From Deltaproteobacteria bacterium (GTDB lineage: Bacteria > Myxococcota_A > UBA796 > SXON01): a DNA stretch of 62,454 nucleotides. The position numbers were made by a program, and so were the translations under genes. The notes under the pieces were generated by a model. The model made no database searches. It saw only the letters and a list, made by a program, of their open reading frames with translations, and was not told the DNA's origin. Positions 1 to 10,045 of this stretch are shown here, one piece after another; the first letter of the stretch is position 1; each line of letters starts with the position of its first letter. The DNA is taken from the NCBI GenBank assembly GCA_947486185.1, contig CANKTH010000016.1:1-62454 (forward strand), in the 5' to 3' direction.

Positions 1-280
1 ATTGAACAGCCTCTCCGCCGAACATCGCGCCCCATCTTAGCAGAGCCAGGGCCTGCGGTCCGGCCCCGGTCCGGCGTCCTCATCCCCCCCGGCACTCGCC
101 AGTTTCATGGCCCTGGGAGCCGCGTCGCGCGGCATGGGGAACTATCAAGGATCGTCCGTGTAGGCGGGGCCCGGCCCAAGATGGTCGCGCTGGATACGAC
201 GTGCCGGGTGGAGCCCACGATGACCGCGCCCGACCTCTCGCTGTTGCTGGTACGCGCCGATGATCGACAGCCGGATGGGC
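1..280. other. left-edge stretch without a supportable gene
   Basis: This is the stretch downstream of the quinone operon. No open frame of convincing length or composition was seen. A short plus-strand frame from 181 runs into the 3' end of the prenyltransferase gene and is probably chance. On the minus strand an ATG at about 25 could open a gene that leaves the window to the left, but only about eight codons are visible, so it is not called. Confidence 0.5.
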
Positions 281-1141
281 TCAGGCGAGCCAGATGCTCA
301 GGAAAAACACAAGTGACACGTAGCCGTTGAGATCAAAAAATGCCTTGTCAATCTTTGAGAAATCTCCGGGCTTGACCAGGCTGTGCTCGTAGACCAACAC
401 CCCGGAGATCAGGAGCCAGCCGGCCCAATAGGCCCAATCCAGGCTCACGACCCAAGGGAGCGCCGCCAGCAGCGTGATGGTCCCGACGTGCAGGAGCGCG
501 CTGAGCACCAGGGCGCCCCGCTGCCCGAGCCGGACCGGGACTGATCGGAGGCCGGCATCCCGATCAAAAGCTTCATCCTGAAGGCTGTAGAGGATGTCAA
601 AACCCGCGACCCACGTGGCCACCGCCGCCGCGAGCAGCAGGGCCGGCGCGGCGACGCCACCCGTGAGGGCGATCCACACTGCGACCGGCGCTAACCCCAG
701 CGCCACCCCGAGCCAGACGTGGACCCACGACGTGAACCGCTTGGCGTAAGAGTAGCCACAAACGACCAACAGCGCGACCGGCGCGAGCCAGCCACACAGT
801 GGGTGGAGGAGCGCCGCCGCCAACACGAAAAGTACCGCGGCAAGGCTCGTGATCGTCACCGCCGCAGAGAGGGGCAACACGCCGGCCGGCAGCTCGCGCG
901 ACGCGGTGCGCGGGTTGGCCGCATCAAACTGTCGGTCAACGATCCGATTGAAGCCCATGGCAGTGCTCCGCGCGAGCACCATACACAGCACGATCAGCAC
1001 CACTTGAGCCGGCGTCACCGACACCTCCCGCGCGGCGAGCACCGCTGCCGCGAGCGCGAAGGGCATCGCGAAGATCGAGTGAGAGAACTTGATCATCCTC
1101 CCGTACGCGAGGACGGCCTCGCCAGGACCGTTGGCGGTCAC
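281..1141 (-). CDS. UbiA-family prenyltransferase of menaquinone synthesis (MqnP/UbiA-like)
   Basis: This is an integral-membrane aromatic prenyltransferase that attaches the polyprenyl tail to the hydroxynaphthoate ring. About eight hydrophobic segments are visible. Both Asp-rich motifs of the family are present: N65-x3-D69-x3-D73 in NRIVDRQFD, and D189-x3-D193 in QDEAFD, which bind Mg-diphosphate. The frame is open further upstream, but a GTG at 1141 overlaps the stop of the preceding deaminase gene (GTGA). This gives 286 residues, usual for the family, so that start was chosen. It is the last gene of the quinone operon. The operon uses the futalosine route, so an MqnP role acting on 1,4-dihydroxy-6-naphthoate is inferred; a ubiquinone-type substrate is not excluded by sequence alone. 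Confidence 0.85.
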   Translation of the reverse strand: MTANGPGEAVLAYGRMIKFSHSIFAMPFALAAAVLAAREVSVTPAQVVLIVLCMVLARSTAMGFNRIVDRQFDAANPRTASRELPAGVLPLSAAVTITSLAAVLFVLAAALLHPLCGWLAPVALLVVCGYSYAKRFTSWVHVWLGVALGLAPVAVWIALTGGVAAPALLLAAAVATWVAGFDILYSLQDEAFDRDAGLRSVPVRLGQRGALVLSALLHVGTITLLAALPWVVSLDWAYWAGWLLISGVLVYEHSLVKPGDFSKIDKAFFDLNGYVSLVFFLSIWLA

Positions 1142-2316
1142 CGGCGCACCCGGGCAGGCAGGCTCAACCACCGCCGCGGCCAGCGGGTGCCGTCCAGCAG
1201 ACGACCGAGCGGCGCCGGACCATCGGGAATCGCGACGTGGAGAAGGCCGGGTGTTGCACCCTCTTCCAACCGTCCGAGCGCCAGGTCCGCAGCGTCGGCG
1301 CCCCCCGAGGTCAACAACCGCAGCCAAAGCTCAGCTGGGAGCTCGGGGAAGGCACGCGCCGCCGCCGCCGCCTCGGCGATCGGGTCAAGATCCGGGGTGG
1401 AGGCCAAGGAGTCGGTGCCGAGGGCCAGAGGAATGCCCCGCGCGACCATCCCCGGCACGTCGGGCAGCCGCCCGGAGATGAACAGGTTGGAGCGGATACA
1501 GAGAACGACCGTCACCCCACGCGCCGCGAGCAGATCGAGATCCTCGCCGCGCGTCAACGTAGCGTGCACCAGCAGCGTGTGGGGCGTAAGGACGCCCAAC
1601 TGATCAAGGTAAGGCGCCGGCCGCATTCCCGCCGCCGGGATGCGGCGCGGGTCCCGCCCGAGGCTCCGTGCGTAGTCCGCCCACGGCCCCGTGCCCGCGC
1701 CAAGCAGCTCGCGCTCGGCCGCGTCTTCGTCAAAATGAATCGACCAACGCCCGGGAAGTGCGGCACAGGCGCGGATCAGCTCGGCCGAGGTGGAGAACGG
1801 TGCGTGCGGCGTAGGACGAAGAGCGGCACCCGAGGGGCTGCGGGGAGGCACCGGCAGCTCGACGGTCTCAATACCCAGGACCTCGTGGAGCAGTCGCCCG
1901 CGGAGCCCGGCGGCCTCTGCCGGACCGGCGGCGACCGCGGCGTTGCCGACGTCCACCACCGCGGCCGTGCCTGCGGCCATCAACGCCACGACCCCGCGGC
2001 CGGCCAGGACCTCCGAAGGCGTCACTGAGGCCTTCAAGCACCGGACCCACGCGGGCAACCCAAGCCCCGGCGGCACGTTCATCGGGCCGAGCTCCAGGTG
2101 CGTATGGGCGTTGATCAGCCCGGGAAGCACGATGCCACCGATGTCCTCCACCGGCTCGCCGCGGTGTGGCGTCAGCACGCCGTCTCGGTTCCAACACAAG
2201 ATAGGCGCACGCTCGAGGCCCGTCGGTGTCCAGGCCCACGCCGGGCGGACCGCTCGGGTCGCCTCCGGGAACGCCCGTCCGGACGGGGTGGCAGTCACGA
2301 CCACCCCGAGGCTCAT
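1138..2316 (-). CDS. mqnX: amidohydrolase, probable aminodeoxyfutalosine deaminase (MqnX-like)
   Basis: This is a metal-dependent amidohydrolase of 392 residues. The first metal-binding motif is HTHLE (H71, H73). Later conserved blocks are HFDED, LLVHATL and GTDSLAS, the usual His/His/Asp set of the deaminase branch. Its ATG overlaps the stop of the mqnA-mqnC fusion by ATGA, and its own stop overlaps the prenyltransferase start. Lying inside a futalosine operon, it most likely deaminates aminodeoxyfutalosine (the MqnE product) to futalosine. By fold alone it could also be an S-adenosylhomocysteine/methylthioadenosine-type deaminase, so the specific role rests on context. No futalosine hydrolase (mqnB) is visible in the window. 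Confidence 0.75.
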   Translation of the reverse strand: MSLGVVVTATPSGRAFPEATRAVRPAWAWTPTGLERAPILCWNRDGVLTPHRGEPVEDIGGIVLPGLINAHTHLELGPMNVPPGLGLPAWVRCLKASVTPSEVLAGRGVVALMAAGTAAVVDVGNAAVAAGPAEAAGLRGRLLHEVLGIETVELPVPPRSPSGAALRPTPHAPFSTSAELIRACAALPGRWSIHFDEDAAERELLGAGTGPWADYARSLGRDPRRIPAAGMRPAPYLDQLGVLTPHTLLVHATLTRGEDLDLLAARGVTVVLCIRSNLFISGRLPDVPGMVARGIPLALGTDSLASTPDLDPIAEAAAAARAFPELPAELWLRLLTSGGADAADLALGRLEEGATPGLLHVAIPDGPAPLGRLLDGTRWPRRWLSLPARVRR

Positions 2317-4184
2317 AACGACGCCTCGGCGCCGCCTGACCGGCGGGGCCCGGCACGCAACTCAAGGTGATCATAACGCATGTTCCGCCGCACCGGTACG
2401 AAGCCAGCGTCACGGATGTGGCGTTCTACCTCCGTGATGTCCAGGGCGTAAGTGGACCCGGCGGCGCTCACGACGTTCTCTTCCATCATGACACTGCCAA
2501 AGTCATTACATCCCATGTAGAGAGAGGCTTGCGCGACTCCCGGACCCTGCGTCACCCAGCTTGCCTGGATGTTCTGGAAGTTATCAAGGTAGAGCCTGGC
2601 GATCGCGTTCGTGCGCAACCAAGCGGCGGCGCTGTTGTCGCCCGGGGTCACGTAGGTGTTGTCCGGGACGAACGTCCAGCAGATGAACGCCGTGAAGCCG
2701 GCATACTCGTCTTGAAGCTGTCGCAGCCGCTCCAGGTGCTCCACGCGGTCGGCGAGCGTCTCCCCAACCCCGAACATCAGGGTCGCGGAAGAGCGGAGGC
2801 CCCGTCGATGCGCCCGCCGCATCACCTCGAGCCACTCGTCCGAGGTACATTTGAGCGGCGCAATTCGCTTGCGTACCTCGTCGACCAGCACCTCGGCGCC
2901 GCCGCCCGGGATGCTGTCCAGGCCAGCCGCCACGAGGCGATCCAGGGTCGCGTCCATGCTCAACGACGAGACCCCCATGATGTGAAAAACCTCCTCCGGC
3001 GACAGCGCGTGGAGGGACACCGTCGGGAACTCCGACTTCATCCAGCGAAACAGGTCCTCGTAATACTCGATGCCGAGCTCACGGTGGAGCCCGCCCTGAA
3101 GGAGCGTCTCCACGCCACCCGCGTTCACCAGCTCCGTCAGCTTCTGCGCGATCTGCTCCCGGGACAGCACATAGGCTTCCGGATGGTTTTTCGGACGATA
3201 AAAGGCACAGAACTTACAGGCCGTCACGCATACATTGGTGTAGTTGATGTTGCGCGACAGGATGTAGGTCACCTCTGGACCGGGATGGAGGGCGAGCCGC
3301 CGCTGGTGCGCGGCGAGGCCAAGCTCGTCGATACGGCCGTGCTCAAAGAGCCGTAGGCCCTCTGCCGGGCTCAAACGCCCCCCCTCAGCCCCTTTAGCGA
3401 GCAAGCTGTCGACGTCCAGCGGCTTCTGGAGCCGCCGGGGCGGTGGGTAGAGCGAAAAGGACTCACGCGTCACCAGGCCGGCGGCGTACGCGAGCGCCGC
3501 GAAGCGCCGCAAGCCCATCAAGGCCCGATCATCCAGCTCATACCGCAGGTGTTCGGTGAGGTAGGTCCGGTCCGCCTCCGGTGCCGAGACACGATCGGCG
3601 AGACCCCGCACTGCTGCGTCCCGGAGGCTCGCCATCACCTCTGGCGCGAGCGGTACGCGCCCGGCCCAGACGGCGAACACAAAAGGCAGTCCAGTCCAGG
3701 ACTTCCACACCTCCCCGAGATCAATACGCGTGATCAGGCGGTCAGGGAGGTTTCGCGCAGCATCGCCGATCACCACGGCCCCGGTGCGGCCCTGCGCCCA
3801 GAAGCGCCCGCTGCCAGGATCTACAGGAAACACCTTGAGATCAGGCCGGCCAAGCGGACCCCGCAGCAGGATCTGGGCGAGCACCACCGAGCTGCGGCTC
3901 TCACCGTCCAGCGCCACCGACTCCCACTCTTCGATCGGGGTCTCGCCCACAAGGAGCACCGAGGTCACCGGGCCATCGCAGCCGATACAGACCCCCGGCA
4001 CCACCTCGTAGTCGCCGTCCGACAGCAGGGCAGCGACGGGGATCAGGCCAAGCTCCACCTCTCCCGAACGCAGCAGGCGCGCCGCTTCGCTCGGTACCGC
4101 CTCGCGGATCGCGAATACCGATCGATCGAGGTGACGGGTGAGCGGCCAGGCGTTGGTGTAGCCAACACACGCGATAGGGGTCAT
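2313..4184 (-). CDS. mqnA-mqnC: MqnA-MqnC fusion: chorismate dehydratase joined to cyclic dehypoxanthine futalosine synthase
   Basis: One 623-residue frame carries two menaquinone enzymes. Residues 1 to about 250 resemble MqnA, the periplasmic-binding-protein-fold chorismate dehydratase that makes 3-enolpyruvylbenzoate; they start with the typical IACVGYTNAWPL block. From about 255 the protein is MqnC, a radical SAM enzyme that cyclises dehypoxanthine futalosine, with the cluster motif CVTACKFC (C319, C323, C326) and the PGGGAE block. The two halves are usually separate proteins of roughly 270 and 370 residues, so this is a full-length fusion and not a truncation of either. The gene abuts mqnE upstream (start directly after the mqnE stop) and overlaps the deaminase downstream. 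The two enzymes are not consecutive in the pathway, so channelling is not the obvious reason for the fusion. Confidence 0.9.
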   Translation of the reverse strand: MTPIACVGYTNAWPLTRHLDRSVFAIREAVPSEAARLLRSGEVELGLIPVAALLSDGDYEVVPGVCIGCDGPVTSVLLVGETPIEEWESVALDGESRSSVVLAQILLRGPLGRPDLKVFPVDPGSGRFWAQGRTGAVVIGDAARNLPDRLITRIDLGEVWKSWTGLPFVFAVWAGRVPLAPEVMASLRDAAVRGLADRVSAPEADRTYLTEHLRYELDDRALMGLRRFAALAYAAGLVTRESFSLYPPPRRLQKPLDVDSLLAKGAEGGRLSPAEGLRLFEHGRIDELGLAAHQRRLALHPGPEVTYILSRNINYTNVCVTACKFCAFYRPKNHPEAYVLSREQIAQKLTELVNAGGVETLLQGGLHRELGIEYYEDLFRWMKSEFPTVSLHALSPEEVFHIMGVSSLSMDATLDRLVAAGLDSIPGGGAEVLVDEVRKRIAPLKCTSDEWLEVMRRAHRRGLRSSATLMFGVGETLADRVEHLERLRQLQDEYAGFTAFICWTFVPDNTYVTPGDNSAAAWLRTNAIARLYLDNFQNIQASWVTQGPGVAQASLYMGCNDFGSVMMEENVVSAAGSTYALDITEVERHIRDAGFVPVRRNMRYDHLELRAGPRRSGGAEASL

Positions 4185-5368
<1,184 letters not shown>

Positions 5369-5372
<4 letters not shown>

Positions 5373-5965
5373 GAGGACTCCTTCACCGGGTTGTGGGCTG
5401 GAGCGAGGCCTCGCCACCGGGCCATCAAGGTGTTCTCGATGCCCAGCGCGTCCAACGCTCGGGCGACCACCGTGTCCAGCAGCGCCTCCATCGAGGCAGG
5501 GCGGCTATAAAAGGACGGCGCCGCCGGCAGGATCGTGGCGCCCGCGAGGATGAGCTGCTCCATGTTGCGCACATGGATGAGCGACAGGGGGGTCTCCCGG
5601 AGCACCAGGATCAGCGGGCGGCGCTCCTTGAGCATCACGTCGGCGGCCCGCCCGACCAGGTCGGCGCTCACGCCCGTCGCGATCCGCCCCAATGTCCCGG
5701 CCGAACACGGCAGGACCACCATGCCGTCGTACCGAGCGGACCCCGAGGCAAACGGCGCGGTCATGTCCCCCGAAGGCCAGATAGGTAGCCCATAATGAGC
5801 TGGATCACCGCCCACTTCGTGTGACCACACCAGGCGACCGTTCCGCGTGAACACCACCTCGGCTTCGATGCCCGCCTCACGCCCGGCGCCCGCAAAAAAA
5901 TGGAGTGCGCGCGCGGCATAAGGCGCACCGGAGGCTCCCGTGATGCCCAGCACGACGCGCTTCAT
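5369..5965 (-). CDS. ubiX: UbiX-family flavin prenyltransferase
   Basis: A 198-residue flavin prenyltransferase, which makes the prenylated FMN cofactor used by UbiD-type decarboxylases. The N-terminal GITGASGAPYA loop, the LPCSAGTLGRIATG block and the KERRPLILVLRETPLS block are all intact. It sits between ubiE and mqnE, with one-base and ATGA overlaps, so it is co-transcribed with the quinone genes. A UbiD-like partner that removes the ring carboxylate of dihydroxynaphthoate would be expected (MqnL in the futalosine route), but none lies in this window. Confidence 0.92.
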
Positions 5966-6696
5966 CAGACCCCCCTCTCGGCGACCACCAACGAGGCCAC
6001 CGGAGGAAAGAGCTCCTGTCCGGACACCGCCAGAAACCCCTGGTCGACGCAGAGTTGTTCAAACTCGGCGCGGCTGCACCACGCCGCCATCGAGTCCGCC
6101 AGGTAACGGTAGGCGGCCGCGTCACCCGTGAGCGCGCCGCCGACGACGGGCAGCACCAACCGGTTGTAGCTGCCGGCCATCAGCCGCTGCAGCAGCGTTG
6201 TCGGGCGAAAGAAGTCGACGATCACCAGCTTGCCCCCTGGACGGAGCACGCGCCGCAGCTCGCCGAGCACCCGCTCCGGCTCCGGCACGTTCCGGATCCC
6301 AAAACCGATCACGGCGCCGTCAAAAACCCCCGGGGACAGCGGCAGCTCACGCGCGTCCGCGCAGACCGTCTCGACCGGGGCCGTGGGTGGCAGGCGCCGG
6401 CGGCCGACCTCCAACATCTCCGCGCAGAAGTCTACGGCGACCACCCTGCGCGCGCTCCCGGCGAGGGCAAGGCTGAAATCAAGGGTGCCCGCGCATAAGT
6501 CGAGCACATCCCCGGACGCGGCGGCACCGAGGGCGTCCAGCGCGATCCGCCGCCATCGGCGGTCGATGCCCAAGGACATCCAGCGGTTGGCGCGGTCATA
6601 CCCGGGGGCGATCCGCGCAAACATCTCACGCACCGCGTGGGCGCGACCCGGGTCGCCCGCCAGGGGCGCGCGGATGAGAGCCTGGGGCTCAGACAC
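5965..6696 (-). CDS. ubiE: demethylmenaquinone methyltransferase
   Basis: SAM-dependent C-methyltransferase of the UbiE/MenG family, 243 residues, catalysing the last ring methylation of menaquinone. Visible features are the N-terminal ARIAPGYDRANRWMSLG signature, the SAM-binding VLDLCAGT motif, and the GFGIRNVPE and LRPGGKLVIVDF motifs. It begins 8 bases inside the end of the prenyl diphosphate synthase gene and its stop shares a base with the ubiX start, so it is firmly part of the operon. The MenG role is favoured by the mqn neighbours. Confidence 0.92.
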   Translation of the reverse strand: MSEPQALIRAPLAGDPGRAHAVREMFARIAPGYDRANRWMSLGIDRRWRRIALDALGAAASGDVLDLCAGTLDFSLALAGSARRVVAVDFCAEMLEVGRRRLPPTAPVETVCADARELPLSPGVFDGAVIGFGIRNVPEPERVLGELRRVLRPGGKLVIVDFFRPTTLLQRLMAGSYNRLVLPVVGGALTGDAAAYRYLADSMAAWCSRAEFEQLCVDQGFLAVSGQELFPPVASLVVAERGV

Positions 6697-7753
6697 AACG
6701 TTCTACGAGGTAAAGGCTCAGCTCGGCCAGCGCGCGTCGGTGGGGGCCGTCGGGCAGCCCATCGAGCGCCTCCTGAGCGTCGGCGACCCGCGCCCGCGCC
6801 TCGTCCAGCGTCAGATCCAACGCGCCCGTGGCCCGGACCTCCTCAATCAACGCGGGCAGCTCATCCGGCTCCGGCGCGGCCCGGGCCAGCCGGGCCCGGA
6901 GCTCCGGACGAGCGGCCATCGCGTGGATCAGCGGCAGGGTGACCTTTCGCTCCCGGAGATCCGCCCCCGGCATCTTGCCCGTCTCTGGCAGATAATCAAG
7001 CACATCGTCCGTGATCTGGAAGGCGATGCCTACCGCACGCCCGAACCGTGCCAGGGCCTCGGCGGAGTGTTCGTCCTCGAGCGTGTAGGCGCCCGCCGCG
7101 GCGCACCACGAGAGCAGCGCGGCGCTCTTACGGTCGACCATGTCGAGGTGGAGCGCACGAGAGGTGTTCAGGTCACCCGCCTGCTGCAGCTGAAGCACCT
7201 CGCCCTCGGCCATCGACGTGACCGCAGCGGCCAGCGCGGTCACCGCGCGGTGCCCCCCCTCCTCCGCCGCCAACAGCACAGCGCGCGCGAGGCAGAAGTC
7301 ACCCGTTAGGATCGAGGCGGCATTTCCATACACCACCGGTGCCGAGGGTCGGCCGCGCCGCAACAGGCCGAGGTCGACGACATCGTCGTGGAGCAGCGAG
7401 CCCAGGTGGATGAGCTCTCCCGCACACATCAGCCCGTCAAGCGGGCCCGTATACCCGACCGCGCCCGCTCCCAGCGCCACCATCATCGGTCGCAGACGTT
7501 TGCCGCCCGCTTCTACAAGGTAGGCCGCGATGGTCTCCACGACGTCCACCTTGTTCCCGACAAGGGCGACCAGCCGCTGTTCAGCGAGCTGCAGCGCCGG
7601 TGCGGTCAAGGCGAGCGCGTGCCCCGGCACCGCGACTCGGGTCAGGCGGGCCCCCGCGGCGACTCCTGCCGGCCGAAGACGACGTATCACCTTGGCGGGC
7701 TCGACCCGCGGCGCCGCGCCATCCGCGCCCGTCCTCAAGACCGCACCGTCCAT
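6689..7753 (-). CDS. long-chain polyprenyl diphosphate synthase (menaquinone side chain)
   Basis: Trans-isoprenyl diphosphate synthase of 354 residues that supplies the menaquinone side chain. Both Asp-rich motifs are present: DDVVD (123-127) and DDVLD (249-253), as is GGKRLRP near residue 83. The chain length cannot be read reliably, so hepta- and octaprenyl are both possible. An upstream open extension was ignored because an ATG at 7753 has a GGAGG ribosome-binding site five bases before it, and the extension would run into the divergent regulator. There is a basic N-terminal extension of about 45 residues before the family core. It is the first gene of the minus-strand quinone operon. Confidence 0.9.
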   Translation of the reverse strand: MDGAVLRTGADGAAPRVEPAKVIRRLRPAGVAAGARLTRVAVPGHALALTAPALQLAEQRLVALVGNKVDVVETIAAYLVEAGGKRLRPMMVALGAGAVGYTGPLDGLMCAGELIHLGSLLHDDVVDLGLLRRGRPSAPVVYGNAASILTGDFCLARAVLLAAEEGGHRAVTALAAAVTSMAEGEVLQLQQAGDLNTSRALHLDMVDRKSAALLSWCAAAGAYTLEDEHSAEALARFGRAVGIAFQITDDVLDYLPETGKMPGADLRERKVTLPLIHAMAARPELRARLARAAPEPDELPALIEEVRATGALDLTLDEARARVADAQEALDGLPDGPHRRALAELSLYLVERCV

Positions 7754-7779
7754 TTTGACCTCCGGGTGGCCGTTCAGCA

Positions 7780-7799
7780 ATTTCAACGCTAACTGAAAT
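7780..7799. promoter_or_regulatory. candidate operator between the quinone operon and its divergent regulator
   Basis: An inverted repeat, ATTTCA-N8-TGAAAT with perfect 6-base arms, lies in the 48-bp gap between the prenyl diphosphate synthase start (7753) and the GbsR-type gene (7802). Its position suits binding by that regulator to control itself, the operon, or both. This is inferred from symmetry and position; no known motif was matched. Confidence 0.4.
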
Positions 7800-7801
7800 C
7801 T

Positions 7802-8440
7802 GTGAGGATGGCGAGCATGCGCGAACCGCTTTCGACATCGACCCCGGGAAGCTCCCTGGACGGTAGTGTGAACCCCGAGCCTGGCACCGCCGACAGCGCT
7901 CAAGCACGCGCTGTCGCCCAGGTCGGTGAGGCTGTCGGCCAGCTGATGGAGTTCTGGAACTTCAAGCCTTCTATGGGTAAAATATGGACCGTGCTCTACC
8001 TCTCGACCGAGCCGCTGGACGCGGAGGAGATCGAGCGCCGCACAGGCCTCAGCGCTGGAAACGTCAGCATGACCCTGGCAGACCTCCAAAAGTGGAGCGT
8101 GGTGCGCCGGACTGCTCCTGGTCCCGAGCGCGCGGACGGCGGGCGGCGCCGGCTCTACGTGGCCGAGACCGACATCGGGCGCCTCGTGGCCCGGGTCTTC
8201 GCTGAGCGCGAGCTCAGGCTCATCGAGGACACCATTCGTTCCCTCGAGGGCGCCCTACACATCCTCGATACTCAAGGACGAAGCTCCGATCCCGGCTCCA
8301 TGCTGCGCGGTCGTTTCGTCGTGACCCGGGTGCACAAGCTCCTCGATCTCGCGCGTACAGGCAGGAAAATCGTGGAGCGCCTCTCACGAACGGGTACGGC
8401 GAGCCTGCGCCCGATCCGCGATGTCATGGGCGTCGGCTGA
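7802..8440 (+). CDS. GbsR/MarR-type winged-helix transcriptional regulator
   Basis: A 212-residue DNA-binding protein. The central winged helix begins at the GKIWTVLYLS block (about residues 60-70), followed by the recognition-helix region EEIERRTGLSAGNVSMTL and a basic wing. This arrangement is typical of the GbsR group. The first 45 residues are low-complexity and polar. The frame opens at a GTG at 7802, with an ATG two codons later; either could be the start. It is divergent from the menaquinone operon and separated from it only by a palindrome-bearing gap, so a role in controlling quinone synthesis is likely but inferred. Confidence 0.75.
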   Translation: MRMASMREPLSTSTPGSSLDGSVNPEPGTADSAQARAVAQVGEAVGQLMEFWNFKPSMGKIWTVLYLSTEPLDAEEIERRTGLSAGNVSMTLADLQKWSVVRRTAPGPERADGGRRRLYVAETDIGRLVARVFAERELRLIEDTIRSLEGALHILDTQGRSSDPGSMLRGRFVVTRVHKLLDLARTGRKIVERLSRTGTASLRPIRDVMGVG

Positions 8441-8542
8441 AGCACTCCGCCACCGGACGCCTCTACGCCCGCCGTCCATTGGCCACGGTTGACGCCGCGC
8501 CCGTCCAGGCCGCAAACGCCATGTCGGCGCACCGCAAAACGA

Positions 8543-8574
8543 CAAACGCCCGCCGGAGGTCCGACGGGCGTTTG
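8543..8574. terminator. bidirectional terminator-like hairpin
   Basis: Perfect 10-base arms, CAAACGCCCG and CGGGCGTTTG, enclose a 12-base loop that can form three more pairs. The hairpin lies between the regulator gene and tRNA-Leu. On the minus strand the stem is followed by a T-rich stretch (GTCGTTTTG), so it probably ends the gap-pgk-tpiA-secG-tRNA transcript. It may also stop the converging regulator transcript. Confidence 0.7.
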
Positions 8575-8588
8575 AATAGTGGCTGGAG

Positions 8589-8672
8589 TGCGCGAGGGGG
8601 GACTTGAACCCCCACGAGTGTTACCTCACAAGCACCTCAAACTTGCGCGTCTGCCGGTTCCGCCACCCGCGC
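8589..8672 (-). tRNA. tRNA-Leu (anticodon GAG)
   Basis: An 84-nucleotide class II tRNA. The acceptor stem GCGCGGG pairs with CTCGCGC (one G-T pair), with discriminator A. The anticodon stem CAAGT/GCTTG closes a seven-base loop, TTGAGGT, giving anticodon GAG. A long variable arm typical of leucine tRNAs follows, and the T arm is GGGGG-TTCAAGT-CCCCC. The 3' CCA is not encoded. It decodes CUC/CUU and lies downstream of secG, as often seen. Confidence 0.95.
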
Positions 8673-8789
8673 ACAGGCCCCAACCAAGTAGCAGGCGGCC
8701 GCTGAGTCGTCAAGGTCGAGAGCGCCTCGCAACGGCTGCGGCGCGCTTCGTCTCCGGTTCGCCGCCCCGAAGAGGGTGCGGCGAACGAC

Positions 8790-9266
8790 TCACTGCGCCG
8801 GCGGGGTCTGGGCCGGGGTGGAGGCCCCCGGTAGCTCGGGCGCGGTCGCTGGCGCAGCGGCCCCATCGCCGTCGGCCGCGCCGGCCGGGGCCGTCTCGAC
8901 CGCCTCATCCGTCGCGACCGGAGCGGGCAAGGTACCCGGGAGCGCGCCAGGCAGCGCGTCGGTGGGCTCGGCGCTCTTGGGCGTCCACCCCTCACCTTCC
9001 TCGGTACCATCGTCCTCGATGTTGAGATCGGAGCGGCTCTGCGTGCTGTACAGTGACAAGGACACGCTCGTCGCCATGAAGATGAACGCGAGGGCCCCGG
9101 TGCCCCGGGTGAGGAAATTACCCGGGCCGCTCGCCCCGAAGAGCTGGGTCGCGGCGCCACCCCCGAAGGCCGAAGAAATGTCGGCCCCCTTCCCAGGTTG
9201 AACGAGCACGATGAGCACGAGCAGCAGGCTCACGATGATATGGAGGACTAGGACAAAGGTATACAT
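8790..9266 (-). CDS. secG: preprotein translocase subunit SecG with a long C-terminal tail
   Basis: Small membrane component of the SecYEG channel. The first 75 residues are a normal SecG: two hydrophobic helices around the QPGKGADISSAFGGGA block. They are followed by about 80 residues rich in Ala, Pro, Glu and Asp, much longer than the usual SecG end; its function is unknown. A TTG at 9269 opens the frame, but the ATG at 9266 forms a TGATG overlap with the end of tpiA and is the better start, giving 158 residues. It is the last protein gene of the glycolytic operon. Confidence 0.93.
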   Translation of the reverse strand: MYTFVLVLHIIVSLLLVLIVLVQPGKGADISSAFGGGAATQLFGASGPGNFLTRGTGALAFIFMATSVSLSLYSTQSRSDLNIEDDGTEEGEGWTPKSAEPTDALPGALPGTLPAPVATDEAVETAPAGAADGDGAAAPATAPELPGASTPAQTPPAQ

Positions 9267-10045
9267 CAAGAGCCCCGTTGGTGTGCCGCCGCCACGATGG
9301 CGACGAAATCGTCTCTGGTCAAGGCCGCGCCGCCGACCAGCGCGCCGTCGATGTCGGCCTGGCCGAGGAGACCAGCCGCGTTGCTGCCCTTGACCGAACC
9401 CCCATAGAGGATCCGCATGGAGCGCGAGACAAATGGAGGGTAACGATCCTCAAGGTAGGACCGTATAAATGCGTGAATCTCCTGCGCCTGCTGCGGCGAC
9501 GCGTTGCGCCCCGTCCCGATCGCCCACACCGGCTCGTACGCGATGGTCACCGAGGCGAGCTGATCCGTCGGCAGCCCGGCGAGCCCAGCATCAAGCTGGC
9601 GCTGCACGACCGCTTCGGCCTGGCCCGCGTCCCGCTCCGCGAGCGTCTCCCCGACGCAGAGGATCGGCAACACCCCGGCCCGCAGGCATCCGCGCACCTT
9701 CTGTCCGACAAAGCTGTCCGATTCGCCGAAGATCTGCCGCCGTTCGGAGTGCCCGACAAGACACCAGGTGACCCCGAGCTGGCGCAGCATCTCGGGACTG
9801 ACCTCGCCGGTGTAGGCCCCCGACACCTCGGGGTGACAGTTCTGTGCAACCACCTGGACCGCCGTGTGTTTGAGCCGCTCGGCCACCGCCGGTAACGCGA
9901 GGAACGTCGGGGCTACGCCAACATCCACCGCGGGATAGTCTTGGATCACCACCTTCAGTTGGACCGCGAGCGCGTCCGCCTCCTGTGGGCCCTTGTTCAT
10001 CTTCCAGTTGCCGACCACCAAGGGCCGCCGCTTCCCCGTGCTCAT
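9266..10045 (-). CDS. tpiA: triosephosphate isomerase
   Basis: A 259-residue TIM-barrel enzyme interconverting glyceraldehyde 3-phosphate and dihydroxyacetone phosphate. The active-site blocks are present: GNWKMNK (Asn, Lys), GHSERR (His) and [11 protein letters not shown] (Glu plus the loop 6 hinge), with the phosphate-binding YGGSVKG. The frame is open upstream into pgk, but the ATG at 10045 overlaps the pgk stop by ATGA and gives the normal length. Confidence 0.97.
   Translation of the reverse strand: MSTGKRRPLVVGNWKMNKGPQEADALAVQLKVVIQDYPAVDVGVAPTFLALPAVAERLKHTAVQVVAQNCHPEVSGAYTGEVSPEMLRQLGVTWCLVGHSERRQIFGESDSFVGQKVRGCLRAGVLPILCVGETLAERDAGQAEAVVQRQLDAGLAGLPTDQLASVTIAYEPVWAIGTGRNASPQQAQEIHAFIRSYLEDRYPPFVSRSMRILYGGSVKGSNAAGLLGQADIDGALVGGAALTRDDFVAIVAAAHQRGS

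Noticed and set aside
181..333. Short plus-strand frame at the left edge
   Set aside because: About 49 codons, no ribosome site, and it runs into the antisense 3' end of the prenyltransferase gene.
719..1603. 294-codon plus-strand frame
   Set aside because: It is antisense to the prenyltransferase and deaminase genes, rich in Arg/His, and lacks motifs.
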